Shown: positions 9,123-17,576 of the stretch, piece after piece
Numbering within the stretch: the stretch's first letter is position 1
Layout: each line of letters begins with the position of its first letter
Source of the DNA: Stutzerimonas stutzeri SDM-LAC
Lineage (GTDB): Bacteria > Pseudomonadota > Gammaproteobacteria > Pseudomonadales > Pseudomonadaceae
Direction of reading: 5' to 3'
DNA length: 47,792 bases
Assembly: GCF_000235745.1 (NCBI RefSeq)
Contig: NZ_AGSX01000030.1
Span: 1 to 47,792, forward strand
Notes under the pieces: model-generated
The model's input: only the letters and a program-made list of their open reading frames with translations
Told to the model about the DNA's origin: nothing
The model's database searches: none
Made by a program: the position numbers and the translations under genes

Positions 9123-10133
9123 ATGACCCACAAGATTGCATTGAACTTCGAAGACGGCGTCACTCGTTTCATCGACGCCAATATCGGCGAAACCGTAGCT
9201 GATGCGGCTTATCGTCAGGGCATCAATGTGCCGCTGGACTGCCGTGACGGCGCGTGCGGCGCCTGCAAGTGCTTCGCTGAAAGCGGCAGCTACGACCTTG
9301 GTGAGGAATACATCGAGGATGCGCTGAGCGAAGACGAAGCCGAACAGGGCTACGTACTGACCTGCCAGATGCGTGCCGAGAGCGACTGTGTGATTCGCGT
9401 GCCGGCCGCCTCGGATATCTGCAAGACCCAGCAGGCCAGCTACGAAGCCTCGATCAGCAATGTGCGCCAGCTATCCGAAAGTACCATCGCGCTGTCCATC
9501 CGGGGCGAGTCGCTGAATCAGCTGGCGTTCCTGCCGGGGCAGTACGTCAATCTGCAGGTGCCGGGCAGTGACCAGACCCGCGCCTACTCCTTCAGCTCGC
9601 TGCAGAAGGACGGCGAGGTCAGCTTCCTTATCCGCAACGTACCGGGTGGGCTGATGAGCAGTTTCCTGACCGGGCTTGCCAAGGCGGGTGACAGCGTCAA
9701 TCTGGCCGGGCCATTGGGCGCTTTCTACCTGCGCGAGATCAAGCGACCGCTGTTGCTGCTGGCTGGCGGCACGGGCCTCGCGCCATTCACCGCGATGCTG
9801 GAGAAGATTGCCGAGCAGGGCAGTGACCACCCGCTGCATCTGATCTACGGCGTCACCCACGACCACGACCTGGTGGAAATGGACAAGCTCGAGGCCTTCG
9901 CCGCGCGCATACCCAATTTCACCTACAGCGCCTGCGTCGCCAGCCCAGAGAGTGCCTACCCGCAAAAAGGCTATGTGACTCAGCACATCGAGCCCCAACA
10001 CCTCAACGATGGCGAGGTGGACATCTACCTCTGCGGCCCGCCGCCGATGGTCGAGGCAGTCAGCCAGTTCATTCGTGAACAGGGCCTGCAACCGGCGAAC
10101 TTCTACTACGAGAAATTCGCGGCCAGCGCCTGA
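9123..10133 (+). CDS. benC: Benzoate 1,2-dioxygenase electron-transfer component (reductase)
   Basis: A 336-residue one-protein reductase that passes electrons from NADH through FAD and a [2Fe-2S] cluster to BenAB. The N-terminal plant-type ferredoxin has CRDGACGACKC (about residues 40-50) with a fourth Cys in LTCQM (about residue 80). The FAD domain contains RAYSFSS, and the NAD domain LLLAGGTGLAPF and YLCGPPPMV. The domain order and length match BenC/XylZ. GAGGG precedes the ATG. A 119-bp gap with a REP-like palindrome separates it from benD. Confidence 0.95.
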   Translation: MTHKIALNFEDGVTRFIDANIGETVADAAYRQGINVPLDCRDGACGACKCFAESGSYDLGEEYIEDALSEDEAEQGYVLTCQMRAESDCVIRVPAASDICKTQQASYEASISNVRQLSESTIALSIRGESLNQLAFLPGQYVNLQVPGSDQTRAYSFSSLQKDGEVSFLIRNVPGGLMSSFLTGLAKAGDSVNLAGPLGAFYLREIKRPLLLLAGGTGLAPFTAMLEKIAEQGSDHPLHLIYGVTHDHDLVEMDKLEAFAARIPNFTYSACVASPESAYPQKGYVTQHIEPQHLNDGEVDIYLCGPPPMVEAVSQFIREQGLQPANFYYEKFAASA

Positions 10134-10138
10134 AAAGC

Positions 10139-10214
10139 TTCGTCCCGAGGGCGGGACTCCCACAAGAGCAGCAGGTGCACACGACACCTGTGGGAGGCGC
10201 GCCCTCGCGGCGAA
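10139..10214. repeat. Inverted REP pair (REPIN-like) between benC and benD
   Basis: Two near-complementary arms of 28 bp (10139-10166 and 10187-10214) each contain TGTGGGAG or its complement followed by GCGCGCCCTCG-like sequence, the typical Pseudomonas REP form. A smaller CAGGTG/CACCTG pair lies between them. Such a stem in mRNA may stabilise upstream benABC or lower benD expression; this is inference. Confidence 0.75.
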
Positions 10215-10252
10215 TGGGCACGAACCTCCACCCACTCCATGAGGTTGGGAAG

Positions 10253-11029
10253 ATGAACAGGCGTTTCGAAAACAAAGTTGCGGTCATCACTGGCGCCGCC
10301 CAAGGCATCGGCCGCCGCGTGGCCGAGCGCTTCGTCGCTGAAGGCGGACGGTTGGTGGCAGTGGATCGCTCCGAGCTGGTGCACGAACTCGTCGACCAGT
10401 TGGGGCAGGGTGCCGAGGTGCTGACCCTGACCGCCGACCTCGAGCAGTTCGCCGACTGCCATCGCGTGATGGATGCGGCTAAAGAGCGTTTCGGACGCCT
10501 CGACATCCTGATCAACAATGTTGGCGGCACCATCTGGGCCAAGCCGTTCGAGCATTACCAGGAGCACGAGATCGAAGCGGAAGTCCGCCGCTCGCTGTTC
10601 CCGACGCTGTGGTGCTGTCACGCCGCCTTGCCGCACATGCTGGCGCAGGGCGCCGGCGCCATCGTCAACGTTTCCTCCATCGCTACCCGCAGCGTGAACC
10701 GCGTGCCTTATGGCGCGGCCAAGGGCGGCGTGAACGCACTGACGGCCTGCCTCGCCTTCGAGAACGCCCAGCGCGGTATTCGCGTTAACGCCACCGCACC
10801 GGGCGGTACCGAAGCGCCGCCACGACGCATCCCGCGCAACAGCGCCGAGCAGAGTGCGGACGAAAAAGTCTGGTACCAGCAGATCGTCGACCAGACCGTC
10901 GATTCAACCCTGATGAAACGCTACGGAACCATCGATGAGCAGGCTGGCGCGATCCTCTTCCTCGCCTCCGATGACGCCTCTTACATCACCGGCGTGACGC
11001 TGCCGGTCGGTGGCGGCGATCTGGGCTAG
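10253..11029 (+). CDS. benD: Benzoate cis-dihydrodiol dehydrogenase (1,6-dihydroxycyclohexa-2,4-diene-1-carboxylate dehydrogenase)
   Basis: NAD-dependent short-chain dehydrogenase of 258 residues that oxidises and decarboxylates the dihydrodiol from BenABC to catechol. It shows the Rossmann motif TGAAQGIG (13-20), NNVGG (about 88-92), the catalytic SSI segment near 141, and Y153-x3-K157 (YGAAK). The start at 10253 was chosen because the SDR fold begins there with MNRRFENKVAVITGA and a GAGG lies upstream; an upstream start would run through the REP palindrome. It is fourth of benABCD, 119 bp after benC and 121 bp before benK. Confidence 0.94.
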   Translation: MNRRFENKVAVITGAAQGIGRRVAERFVAEGGRLVAVDRSELVHELVDQLGQGAEVLTLTADLEQFADCHRVMDAAKERFGRLDILINNVGGTIWAKPFEHYQEHEIEAEVRRSLFPTLWCCHAALPHMLAQGAGAIVNVSSIATRSVNRVPYGAAKGGVNALTACLAFENAQRGIRVNATAPGGTEAPPRRIPRNSAEQSADEKVWYQQIVDQTVDSTLMKRYGTIDEQAGAILFLASDDASYITGVTLPVGGGDLG

Positions 11030-11040
11030 CCAGTCATTGC

Positions 11041-11094
11041 TTTTGTAGGAGCGAGCTTGCTCGCGATCAGCCGAAGCATCGCCGCTACAAATCG
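11041..11094. repeat. REP-type palindrome between benD and benK
   Basis: TTTGTAGGAGCGAGCTTGCTCGCGA is a classical Pseudomonas REP core (hairpin GCGAGC-TT-GCTCGC). It is followed by a short inverted flank ending CGCTACAAA. No T-tract follows, so it is not a strong terminator. Confidence 0.75.
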
Positions 11095-11123
11095 CACCGC
11101 TAGCTGCTTCAACCAGCTTTTCC

Positions 11124-11136
11124 ACAACAAAAACAA
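11124..11136 (+). promoter_or_regulatory. A-rich Hfq/Crc-type motif before benK
   Basis: ACAACAAAAACAA contains overlapping AAnAAnAA matches, 14 bp before the benK ATG and just before its GAGAG ribosome site. Likely a catabolite-repression target; inferred from pattern only. Confidence 0.5.
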
Positions 11137-11150
11137 TAGAGAGTCATGCC

Positions 11151-12494
11151 ATGCGAAAGATAGACGTACACGAAGTCATCGATAACGCCCGTTTCAGCGG
11201 GTTTCACTGGTTGGTCGTGAGCCTATGCGCATTGCTGTTGATATTCGACGGCTATGACCTGTTCATCTATGGCGTGGTACTGCCGATGATCATGAAAGAG
11301 TGGGGGCTGACGCCGCTGGAAGCCGGCGCTCTGGGCAGCTACGCGCTGTTCGGCATGATGTTCGGCGCCCTGGTATTCGGCACCCTGGCCGACCGCATCG
11401 GTCGCCGGATGGGCATCGCCATCTGCTTCGTGCTGTTCAGCGGCGCGACGGTGCTCAATGGCTTCGCCAGTACGCCAACCGAGTTCGGCATCTTTCGCTT
11501 CCTCGCTGGTCTCGGCTGCGGTGGCTTGATGCCCAATGTCGTCGCGCTGATGAACGAGTACGCGCCAAAGAAACTGCGTAGCACCCTGGTGGCGGTGATG
11601 TTCAGTGGCTATTCGTTGGGCGGGATGCTCTCCGCGGGACTGGGTATCTACATGCTGCCGCGTTTCGGCTGGGAAGCCATGTTCTTCGCCGCGGCGGTGC
11701 CGCTGCTGCTGTTGCCGGTGATCATCTGGCGCCTGCCGGAATCCGTAGGCTTCCTGGTTCGTCAGGGGCGTACCGATCAGGCGCGCGCGCTGCTCAACAA
11801 GGTCGATCCGAGTCGCCAACTGACCGCGGCCGACGAACTGGTGATGGCAGACGTCAAGGGCAAGAGCGCCTCGGTGTTGGCGCTGTTTCGCGATGGCCGT
11901 GGCGTGCGAACGGTATCGATCTGGGTGGCGTTCTTCTGCTGTCTGCTGATGGTCTACGCGCTGGGTTCCTGGCTGCCGAAGCTGATGGCCAATGCCGGTT
12001 ACAGCCTGGGTTCGAGCCTGTCCTTCCTGCTTGCACTGAACTTTGGCGGCATGGCCGGCGCGATTTTTGGCGGCTGGTTGGGTGATCGCTTCAATCTGTC
12101 CAAAGTGGTGGTGGCGTTCTTCGCGGTGTCCGTGGTTTCCATCAGTCTGCTGGGCTTCAAGACACCCATGCCGGTGCTCTACACCCTGATTTTCATCGCC
12201 GGCGCCACCGTAATCGGCACCCAAATTCTGCTGTACGCAGCCGCTGCGCAGTTCTACGGCCTGTCGATCCGCTCCACCGGTCTTGGCTGGGCATCGGGCA
12301 TCGGCCGCAACGGCGCGATCGTCGGTCCGCTGCTAGGTGGTGCGCTGTTGGGTATCAACCTGCCGTTGCAGCTGAACTTCATGGCGTTCGCCGTACCAGG
12401 TGTCATCGCGGCCCTGGCCATGACTGTCTTCGCCATTTCCGGCAGGCGCAGCAGTGCGGCCGCACCGGTGATGATGTCGGCGGCCAAGGCCTGA
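11151..12494 (+). CDS. benK: Benzoate/H+ symporter, MFS aromatic acid transporter family
   Basis: A 447-residue inner-membrane transporter with about 12 hydrophobic helices, a member of the aromatic acid:H+ symporter branch of the major facilitator superfamily (PcaK/BenK). The signature GTLADRIGRR lies between helices 2 and 3, the family segment DGYDLFIYGVVLPMIM lies in helix 1 (about residues 27-42), and PESVGFLVRQGR lies near the central loop. The position between benD and catB supports benzoate or a close analogue as substrate. A second, unrelated benzoate transporter (benE) follows catA. catB starts 36 bp downstream, so the two are probably co-transcribed. Confidence 0.92.
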   Translation: MRKIDVHEVIDNARFSGFHWLVVSLCALLLIFDGYDLFIYGVVLPMIMKEWGLTPLEAGALGSYALFGMMFGALVFGTLADRIGRRMGIAICFVLFSGATVLNGFASTPTEFGIFRFLAGLGCGGLMPNVVALMNEYAPKKLRSTLVAVMFSGYSLGGMLSAGLGIYMLPRFGWEAMFFAAAVPLLLLPVIIWRLPESVGFLVRQGRTDQARALLNKVDPSRQLTAADELVMADVKGKSASVLALFRDGRGVRTVSIWVAFFCCLLMVYALGSWLPKLMANAGYSLGSSLSFLLALNFGGMAGAIFGGWLGDRFNLSKVVVAFFAVSVVSISLLGFKTPMPVLYTLIFIAGATVIGTQILLYAAAAQFYGLSIRSTGLGWASGIGRNGAIVGPLLGGALLGINLPLQLNFMAFAVPGVIAALAMTVFAISGRRSSAAAPVMMSAAKA

Positions 12495-12530
12495 TCCTTG
12501 ATCTCGAAAAACTGAAAATCGGAAACCGAT

Positions 12531-13652
12531 ATGAGCCCCATCCTGATTGAAAGCATCCAGGCGATCGTCGTCGACCTGCCGACCATTCGCCCGCACAAGC
12601 TGGCCATGCACACCATGCAGAAGCAGACGCTTGTGGTGATCCGTGTCCGCTGCAGCGACGGTATCGAAGGTATCGGCGAATCCACCACCATCGGTGGGCT
12701 GGCCTACGGCAACGAGAGCCCGGAAAGCATCAAGCAGAACATCGACAGCCATCTCGGCCCGCTGCTGGTGGGTCAGGATGCGGCGAATATCAACGCAGCC
12801 ATGCTGCGCCTGGACAAGGCGGCGAAGGGCAATACCTTCGCCAAGTCCGGTCTGGAAAGCGCGCTGCTCGACGCCCAGGGCAAGCGCCTCGAATTACCGG
12901 TCAGCGAGCTGCTCGGTGGCCGCGTTCGCGATAGCCTGGAAGTGGCCTGGACCCTGGCCAGTGGTAATACCGCCAAGGACATCGAGGAAGCCGAGCACAT
13001 GCTCGACATCCGTCGCCATCGCATATTCAAGCTGAAGATCGGCGCCAATGAGGTGAACGCCGATCTCAAGCACGTCATCGCCATCAAGCGGGCCTTGGGC
13101 GAGCGCGCCAGCGTGCGGGTCGATGTGAACCAGTACTGGAACGAATCCCAGGCCATCCGCGCCTGCCAGATTCTCGGCGACAACGGCATCGACCTGATCG
13201 AACAGCCGATCTCGCGGATCAACCGTGGTGGACAGATCCGTCTCAACCAGCGCAGCCCCGCGCCAATCATGGCTGACGAGTCCATCGAAAGCGTCGAGGA
13301 CGCCTTCAGCTTGGCGGCCGACGGCGCGGCCAGCATCTTCGCCCTGAAGATCGCCAAGAACGGCGGTCCGCGTGCCGTACTACGCACCGGGCAGATCGCC
13401 GAGGCTGCGGGCATTGCGCTGTATGGCGGCACCATGCTCGAAGGCGCCATCGGCACCCTGGCCTCGGCGCATGCGTTCGTCACCATCAACAAGCTCACCT
13501 GGGCAACCGAGCTGTTCGGCCCGCTGCTGCTCACCGAAGAAATCGTCACCGAGGCGCCTGTCTACCGCGACTTCCAACTGGAAGTGCCGCGCACGCCGGG
13601 TCTCGGCCTGACCCTGGATGAAGAGCGCCTGGCGTTCTTCAGTCGCAAGTAA
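12531..13652 (+). CDS. catB: cis,cis-Muconate cycloisomerase
   Basis: Converts cis,cis-muconate to (+)-muconolactone with Mn2+ as cofactor, second step of the catechol branch. At 373 residues it is a normal member of the enolase-superfamily MLE group. The catalytic KLK is at 167-169, the metal ligands D198 (VDVN), E224 (IEQP) and D249 (MADE) are all in place, and a second general acid/base Lys lies in ALKIAKNGG. It starts 36 bp after benK and 15 bp before catC. No strong ribosome site precedes it (CGGAAA). No catR gene is present anywhere in the window, and the usual divergent catR-catB promoter is absent. Confidence 0.96.
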   Translation: MSPILIESIQAIVVDLPTIRPHKLAMHTMQKQTLVVIRVRCSDGIEGIGESTTIGGLAYGNESPESIKQNIDSHLGPLLVGQDAANINAAMLRLDKAAKGNTFAKSGLESALLDAQGKRLELPVSELLGGRVRDSLEVAWTLASGNTAKDIEEAEHMLDIRRHRIFKLKIGANEVNADLKHVIAIKRALGERASVRVDVNQYWNESQAIRACQILGDNGIDLIEQPISRINRGGQIRLNQRSPAPIMADESIESVEDAFSLAADGAASIFALKIAKNGGPRAVLRTGQIAEAAGIALYGGTMLEGAIGTLASAHAFVTINKLTWATELFGPLLLTEEIVTEAPVYRDFQLEVPRTPGLGLTLDEERLAFFSRK

Positions 13653-13667
13653 CCGGAGGCTGAAAAG

Positions 13668-13958
13668 ATGCTGTTCCACGTAAAGATGATCGTAAAACTG
13701 CCGGTGGACATGGACCCTGCCAACGCCTTCAAGCTCAAGGCCGACGAGAAGGATCTGGCCCAGCGGCTGATGCGCGAGGGCAAGTGGCGCCACCTGTGGC
13801 GCATCGCCGGCCAGTACGCCAACTACAGCGTGTTCGATGTGGCCAGCGTGCAGGAGCTGCACGACACCCTGATGCAGCTGCCGCTGTTCCCTTACATGGA
13901 GATCGAGGTCAACCCGCTGTGCCGGCATCCGTCCTCGATTCGTGACAACGACAGCTGA
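13668..13958 (+). CDS. catC: Muconolactone delta-isomerase
   Basis: Small 96-residue enzyme that isomerises muconolactone to 3-oxoadipate enol-lactone; known members form decamers. The N-terminal MLFHVKMIVKLPVDMDP and the C-terminal LPLFPYMEIEVNPLCRHPSS are characteristic, and the length matches the family exactly. It begins 15 bp after catB with CGGAGG upstream and is followed by catA after 71 bp. The product is handed to PcaD (20.7 kb). Confidence 0.96.
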   Translation: MLFHVKMIVKLPVDMDPANAFKLKADEKDLAQRLMREGKWRHLWRIAGQYANYSVFDVASVQELHDTLMQLPLFPYMEIEVNPLCRHPSSIRDNDS

Positions 13959-14029
13959 TCGACTTTCAAGAGGCCGGTGTGCCGGCAAGTTAACCCGCGT
14001 CACCACAACTACAAGATGAGGCCTGAGCC

Positions 14030-14968
14030 ATGACTGTGAAAATCTCCCACTCCCCGGAAATTCAGCAATTCTTCAAGGAAGCCAGCGGCTTTCAGAACGA
14101 CCAGGGCAGCACCCGGATGAAGACTGTGACCAATCGCATCCTGATCGACGCGGCGAAGATCATCGAAGACCTGGAAATTACCCAGGACGAGTTCTGGAAA
14201 GCCGTCGACTACATCAACCGCCTCGGTGGGCGCAATGAAGCGGGCCTGCTGGTGGCCGGGCTTGGCCTGGAGCATTTTCTTGACTTGCTCGAAGACGCCA
14301 AGGACGCTGAGGTCGGCTTGACCGGCGGTACGCCGCGTACCATCGAAGGTCCGCTCTATGTGGCCGGCGCGCCGATCACTGAAGGCGACGCGCGGATGGA
14401 CGACGGCAGCGAGGACGGCGTCGCCACCGTGATGTTCCTTCACGGCCAGGTTACCGGCCCGGATGGCAAACCTTTGGCAGGCGCCACCGTGGACGTGTGG
14501 CATGCCAACACCCAGGGCAACTACTCGTATTTCGACAAGAGCCAGTCGGACTACAACCTGCGTCGTCGCATCGTCACCGATGCCGAGGGTCGTTACCGTG
14601 CCCGCAGCATCGTGCCGTCTGGCTACGGCTGCTCGCCAGATGGCCCGACCCAGGAAGTGCTGAACCAGTTGGGCCGGCATGGTCAGCGCCCGGCACACAT
14701 CCATTTCTTCCTCTCGGCGCCAGGTCATCGTCACCTGACCACCCAGATCAACCTGTCCGGTGACAAGTACCTGTGGGACGACTTCGCCTACGCGACTCGT
14801 GATGGCCTGGTCGGTGACATCCACTTCAACGCCGATCCGGAAGCGGCACATGCTCGCGGCGTGCAAGGACGGTTCGCCGATGTCGAGTTCGACTTCCAGC
14901 TGCAGCAAGCACCGGCACCGCAGGCAGAGCAGCGTAGCAACCGTCCGCGAGCTTTGCAGAAAGCCTGA
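14030..14968 (+). CDS. catA: Catechol 1,2-dioxygenase
   Basis: Intradiol ring-cleaving dioxygenase of 312 residues converting catechol and O2 to cis,cis-muconate. The Fe(III) ligands Y165 (GNYSYF), Y199 (SGYG), H223 and H225 (PAHIHF) are all present, and the N-terminal helical linker of the catechol class (about 1-100) comes before the beta-sandwich. It is last in catBCA, the Pseudomonas order, although biochemically the first step. A TGAGG ribosome site precedes the ATG. The final 15 residues are proline-, alanine- and glutamine-rich and look like a disordered tail. Two large palindromic repeats follow. Confidence 0.96.
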   Translation: MTVKISHSPEIQQFFKEASGFQNDQGSTRMKTVTNRILIDAAKIIEDLEITQDEFWKAVDYINRLGGRNEAGLLVAGLGLEHFLDLLEDAKDAEVGLTGGTPRTIEGPLYVAGAPITEGDARMDDGSEDGVATVMFLHGQVTGPDGKPLAGATVDVWHANTQGNYSYFDKSQSDYNLRRRIVTDAEGRYRARSIVPSGYGCSPDGPTQEVLNQLGRHGQRPAHIHFFLSAPGHRHLTTQINLSGDKYLWDDFAYATRDGLVGDIHFNADPEAAHARGVQGRFADVEFDFQLQQAPAPQAEQRSNRPRALQKA

Positions 14969-14994
14969 TCGGCGCGAATTGCCGGTCGTTGGCG

Positions 14995-15075
14995 CAGGGT
15001 GGATGATGCTCTTTTCATCCAGCCGCTTTTTGCGGGGCGCCGGTGGTGGATGGGTGAAGCGCCATCCACCCTACG
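14995..15075. repeat. Palindromic intergenic repeat, copy 1
   Basis: An 81-bp element framed by AGGGTGGATG at the left and CATCCACCCT at the right, so the ends are complementary, with an imperfect inner palindrome. It is nearly identical to the copy starting about 120 bp downstream. Probably a REP/BOX-like family of this genome. Confidence 0.75.
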
Positions 15076-15112
15076 TCAGCCGCGCGGGCCGAAACCTTCA
15101 CGGTCAAACCAA

Positions 15113-15195
15113 CGTAGGGTGGATGACGCTCTTTTCATCCACCGGCTTTCTGCGGAGCGCCGGTGGTGGATGGATGAAGCGTCATCCACCCTACG
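15113..15195. repeat. Palindromic intergenic repeat, copy 2
   Basis: An 83-bp element with perfect terminal arms CGTAGGGTGGATGACGCT and the complement AGCGTCATCCACCCTACG. The interior (GGTGGTGGATGGATGAAG, CTTTTCATCCACC) is also self-complementary. Relative to copy 1 it has more perfect arms. Confidence 0.78.
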
Positions 15196-15276
15196 CTTAC
15201 GATTCAAACGCTACGACCCACAACAGGAGCGATCCGGACTCTGTCACGGATAGCCGGGCCTGACTTGCGAGGCTTC

Positions 15277-16503
15277 ATGAATACGCTACTAAGAGATGTC
15301 TCCCTCTCCGCTGTGGTTGCAGGTTTCATCGCGACGGTGATTTCCTACGCCGGCCCGTTGGTAATCATCTTTCAGGCGGCGAAAGCGGGCGGCTTGCCAC
15401 ACGACGTGCTCTCATCCTGGGTCTGGACCATTTCCATCGGCAGCGGCGTACTCGGTATCGTCCTTAGTCTTCGCTACAAGGTACCGATCATCATTGCCTG
15501 GTCCGCACCGGGATCGGCATTGCTGGTGACCATGTTGCCGGACATCAGCATGAATCAGGCGGTTGGTGCCTATCTGGTATCCAGTCTGATCATCCTGCTA
15601 GTGGGCCTATCCGGCGCGTTTGACATGATCATCCGAAAGTTGCCCGCAGCGATTTCCGCCGGGATGCTGGCCGGCATCCTGTTTCGCTTCGGCACTGGCC
15701 TGTTCGTTTCGGTGAAGGAGCAACCCTGGCTGGTGCTGGCGATGTTCGGCACCTATCTGCTGTTCAAGCGGCTGATGCCGCGTTACGCGGTAATGGCGGT
15801 GTTGGTAGTCGGCGTTGCGATTGCCATTGGCAGTGGCGAACTGCGCAGCGAGGCATTGGTAGTCGGCCTAGCCATGCCGGTGTGGATAACGCCTGAGTTC
15901 AGCTGGCAGGTCATCCTCGGCGTGGCGTTTCCACTGGTGATGGTGGCACTGACCGGGCAGTTCGTGCCTGGCATGGCCGTGCTGCGCAACGACGGCTACC
16001 AGACCCCGGCGAGCCCGCTGATCAGCAGTAGCGCGCTGGGTACCTTGCTGCTCGCACCCTTCGGTTGCCATGGGTTGAACCTGGCAGCCATCACCGCGGC
16101 GATCTGCACCGGCAAGGAATCCCACGAGGACCCCAGCAAACGTTATGTCGCCGGTGTTTCCGGTGGGGTGTTCTACCTGCTGCTGGGGGTATTTGGCGCC
16201 ACGCTGGTTTCCATTTTCACGGCTTTTCCCGCCGCGCTCATCGCGGCGCTGGCTGGCCTGGCGCTGTTGGCGGCCATCGGTGGTGCGCTGAGCGCGGCCA
16301 TGTCGGTGCCGGAAGACCGTGAAGCGGCACTGATCACCTTTCTCGTCACCGCTTCGGGAATGTCGTTTCTCAGTTTGTCCGCAGCCTTCTGGGGACTGAT
16401 CTTCGGTATCGCCGCGCACCTGCTGCTGACGCTGAAACGGGCGCCGGCACCCTTGCCCGCCAGTCCGCCCCCACGCTTGGAAGAGGAGCAACCCGCCGGC
16501 TGA
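15277..16503 (+). CDS. benE: Benzoate/H+ symporter, BenE family
   Basis: Inner-membrane protein of 408 residues with about 10-12 very hydrophobic helices, from the benzoate:H+ symporter (BenE) family, distinct from MFS BenK. Family segments include IISYAGPLVIIFQAA-like VISYAGPLVIIFQA near residues 22-35, GLRYKVPIIIAWSAPGSALL-like RYKVPIIIAWSAPGSALL, and the helix NLAAITAAICTG. The ATG at 15277 follows GCGAGG; a TTG 12 nt upstream is in frame but has no better ribosome site. The C-terminal tail is proline-rich. It closes the ben-cat cluster and precedes pcaR. Confidence 0.92.
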   Translation: MNTLLRDVSLSAVVAGFIATVISYAGPLVIIFQAAKAGGLPHDVLSSWVWTISIGSGVLGIVLSLRYKVPIIIAWSAPGSALLVTMLPDISMNQAVGAYLVSSLIILLVGLSGAFDMIIRKLPAAISAGMLAGILFRFGTGLFVSVKEQPWLVLAMFGTYLLFKRLMPRYAVMAVLVVGVAIAIGSGELRSEALVVGLAMPVWITPEFSWQVILGVAFPLVMVALTGQFVPGMAVLRNDGYQTPASPLISSSALGTLLLAPFGCHGLNLAAITAAICTGKESHEDPSKRYVAGVSGGVFYLLLGVFGATLVSIFTAFPAALIAALAGLALLAAIGGALSAAMSVPEDREAALITFLVTASGMSFLSLSAAFWGLIFGIAAHLLLTLKRAPAPLPASPPPRLEEEQPAG

Positions 16504-16590
16504 TTCCTCGCGGCAGCGGTTCATTTTCGCAAGCCTTTCGTCGTTCCTGCCGGCTCGTTGCGGCGGAGCGTCGTTCCCAACTGGAGCTTT

Positions 16591-16620
16591 GCGATTATCG
16601 GGCAGCAGCACGATAATCGC
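16591..16620. promoter_or_regulatory. Perfect palindromic PcaR-type operator before pcaR
   Basis: GCGATTATCG, a 10-bp spacer, then CGATAATCGC: a perfect inverted repeat ending 28 bp before the pcaR ATG. The right half followed by AC repeats the GATAATCGCAC core of the site before pcaI. It implies autoregulation by PcaR. Confidence 0.75.
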
Positions 16621-16648
16621 ACATCGCATTCCGACAAGGCTGTCTGCC

Positions 16649-17491
16649 ATGAACGACGAGTCCCGTTCCCGTACTGCTCCGATGGCGCCGGCCATCATCG
16701 CCTCGCCAGCCAAACGCATCGAGGCGTTGACGGGCGATCCGAACTTCATGACTTCACTGGCACGCGGCCTGGCAGTGATTCATGCGTTTCAAGAGCGCAA
16801 GCGTCATCTGACCATCGCGCAAATCAGCCACCGCACCGAGATTCCGCGGGCGGCGGTGCGCCGCTGCCTGCACACGCTGATCAAACTTGGTTACGCCACC
16901 ACCGATGGGCGCACTTATTCGCTGCTGCCGAAGGTGCTGACCCTCGGCCACGCTTATCTATCATCGACTCCGCTGGCGGTCACCGCGCAGCCGATCCTCG
17001 ATCGCCTCAGCGACCAGCTCCACGAAGCCTGTTCCATGGCCACACTGGAAGGTGACGAGGTGCTCTACGTCGCTCGCTCGGCTACGCCACAACGGTTGAT
17101 TTCGGTCGATCTGAGCGTCGGCAGCCGATTGCCGGCGTATTGCACTTCCATGGGGCGGATCCTGCTGGCGGCGCTGGATGATGCTGCATTGGACGATTAT
17201 CTGGCACACGCCGAGCTGCAGATAAAGACCAGCCGTACCCTGCATACGCCGGAGGCCATTCGTGCTTCGATTGCGGAAATTCGCCAGCAGGGCTGGGTGA
17301 TCATCGATCAAGAGCTTGAGGTTGGGCTGCGATCGCTAGCCGTACCGCTGAAAGATTCCGCCGGCCAGGTATTGGCTGCCCTCAACGTCGGCACCCATGC
17401 CAGCCGGGTGACCAAGCAGGAGCTGGAAACGCGCTTTTTGCCGGTGTTGCTGGAGGCCAGCAAGGAGCTGAGCACTCGCCTGTTCCATTGA
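16649..17491 (+). CDS. pcaR: PcaR, IclR-family regulator of the beta-ketoadipate pathway
   Basis: A 280-residue IclR-type regulator that uses beta-ketoadipate as inducer in P. putida. The N-terminal winged helix (about 30-95; LTIAQISHRTEIPRAAVRRCLHTLIKLGYATTDGRTYSLLPKVL) is followed by the GAF-like effector domain (about 105-280; SVGSRLPAYCTSMGRILLAAL, LRSLAVPLKD). I chose ATG 16649 because it fits the family length; an upstream start would read through the palindromic operator at 16591-16620. It precedes pcaIJFD in the same direction; both its own leader and the pcaI promoter carry PcaR-type boxes. Confidence 0.94.
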   Translation: MNDESRSRTAPMAPAIIASPAKRIEALTGDPNFMTSLARGLAVIHAFQERKRHLTIAQISHRTEIPRAAVRRCLHTLIKLGYATTDGRTYSLLPKVLTLGHAYLSSTPLAVTAQPILDRLSDQLHEACSMATLEGDEVLYVARSATPQRLISVDLSVGSRLPAYCTSMGRILLAALDDAALDDYLAHAELQIKTSRTLHTPEAIRASIAEIRQQGWVIIDQELEVGLRSLAVPLKDSAGQVLAALNVGTHASRVTKQELETRFLPVLLEASKELSTRLFH

Positions 17492-17576
17492 TTGCAGGCC
17501 TGGAAACAACGGTGTTGACGGCGAGGTGATCAACGTAAAGGTGGGGCAGCGCACCCCGTAGGTAATTCGAGGTTGT

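Larger units (their letters stand above)
14969..15276. other. catA-benE intergenic region filled by two palindromic repeats
   Basis: The 308-bp gap holds two copies of one palindromic element (14995-15075 and 15113-15195). Apart from a GCGAGG ribosome site before benE I see no gene and no clear promoter. Confidence 0.6.

Noticed and set aside
11223-12224. Long minus-strand open frame (333 codons) opposite benK
   Set aside because: Antisense of a clear MFS transporter; rich in His, Gln and Arg as expected from the reverse complement of a GC-rich gene.
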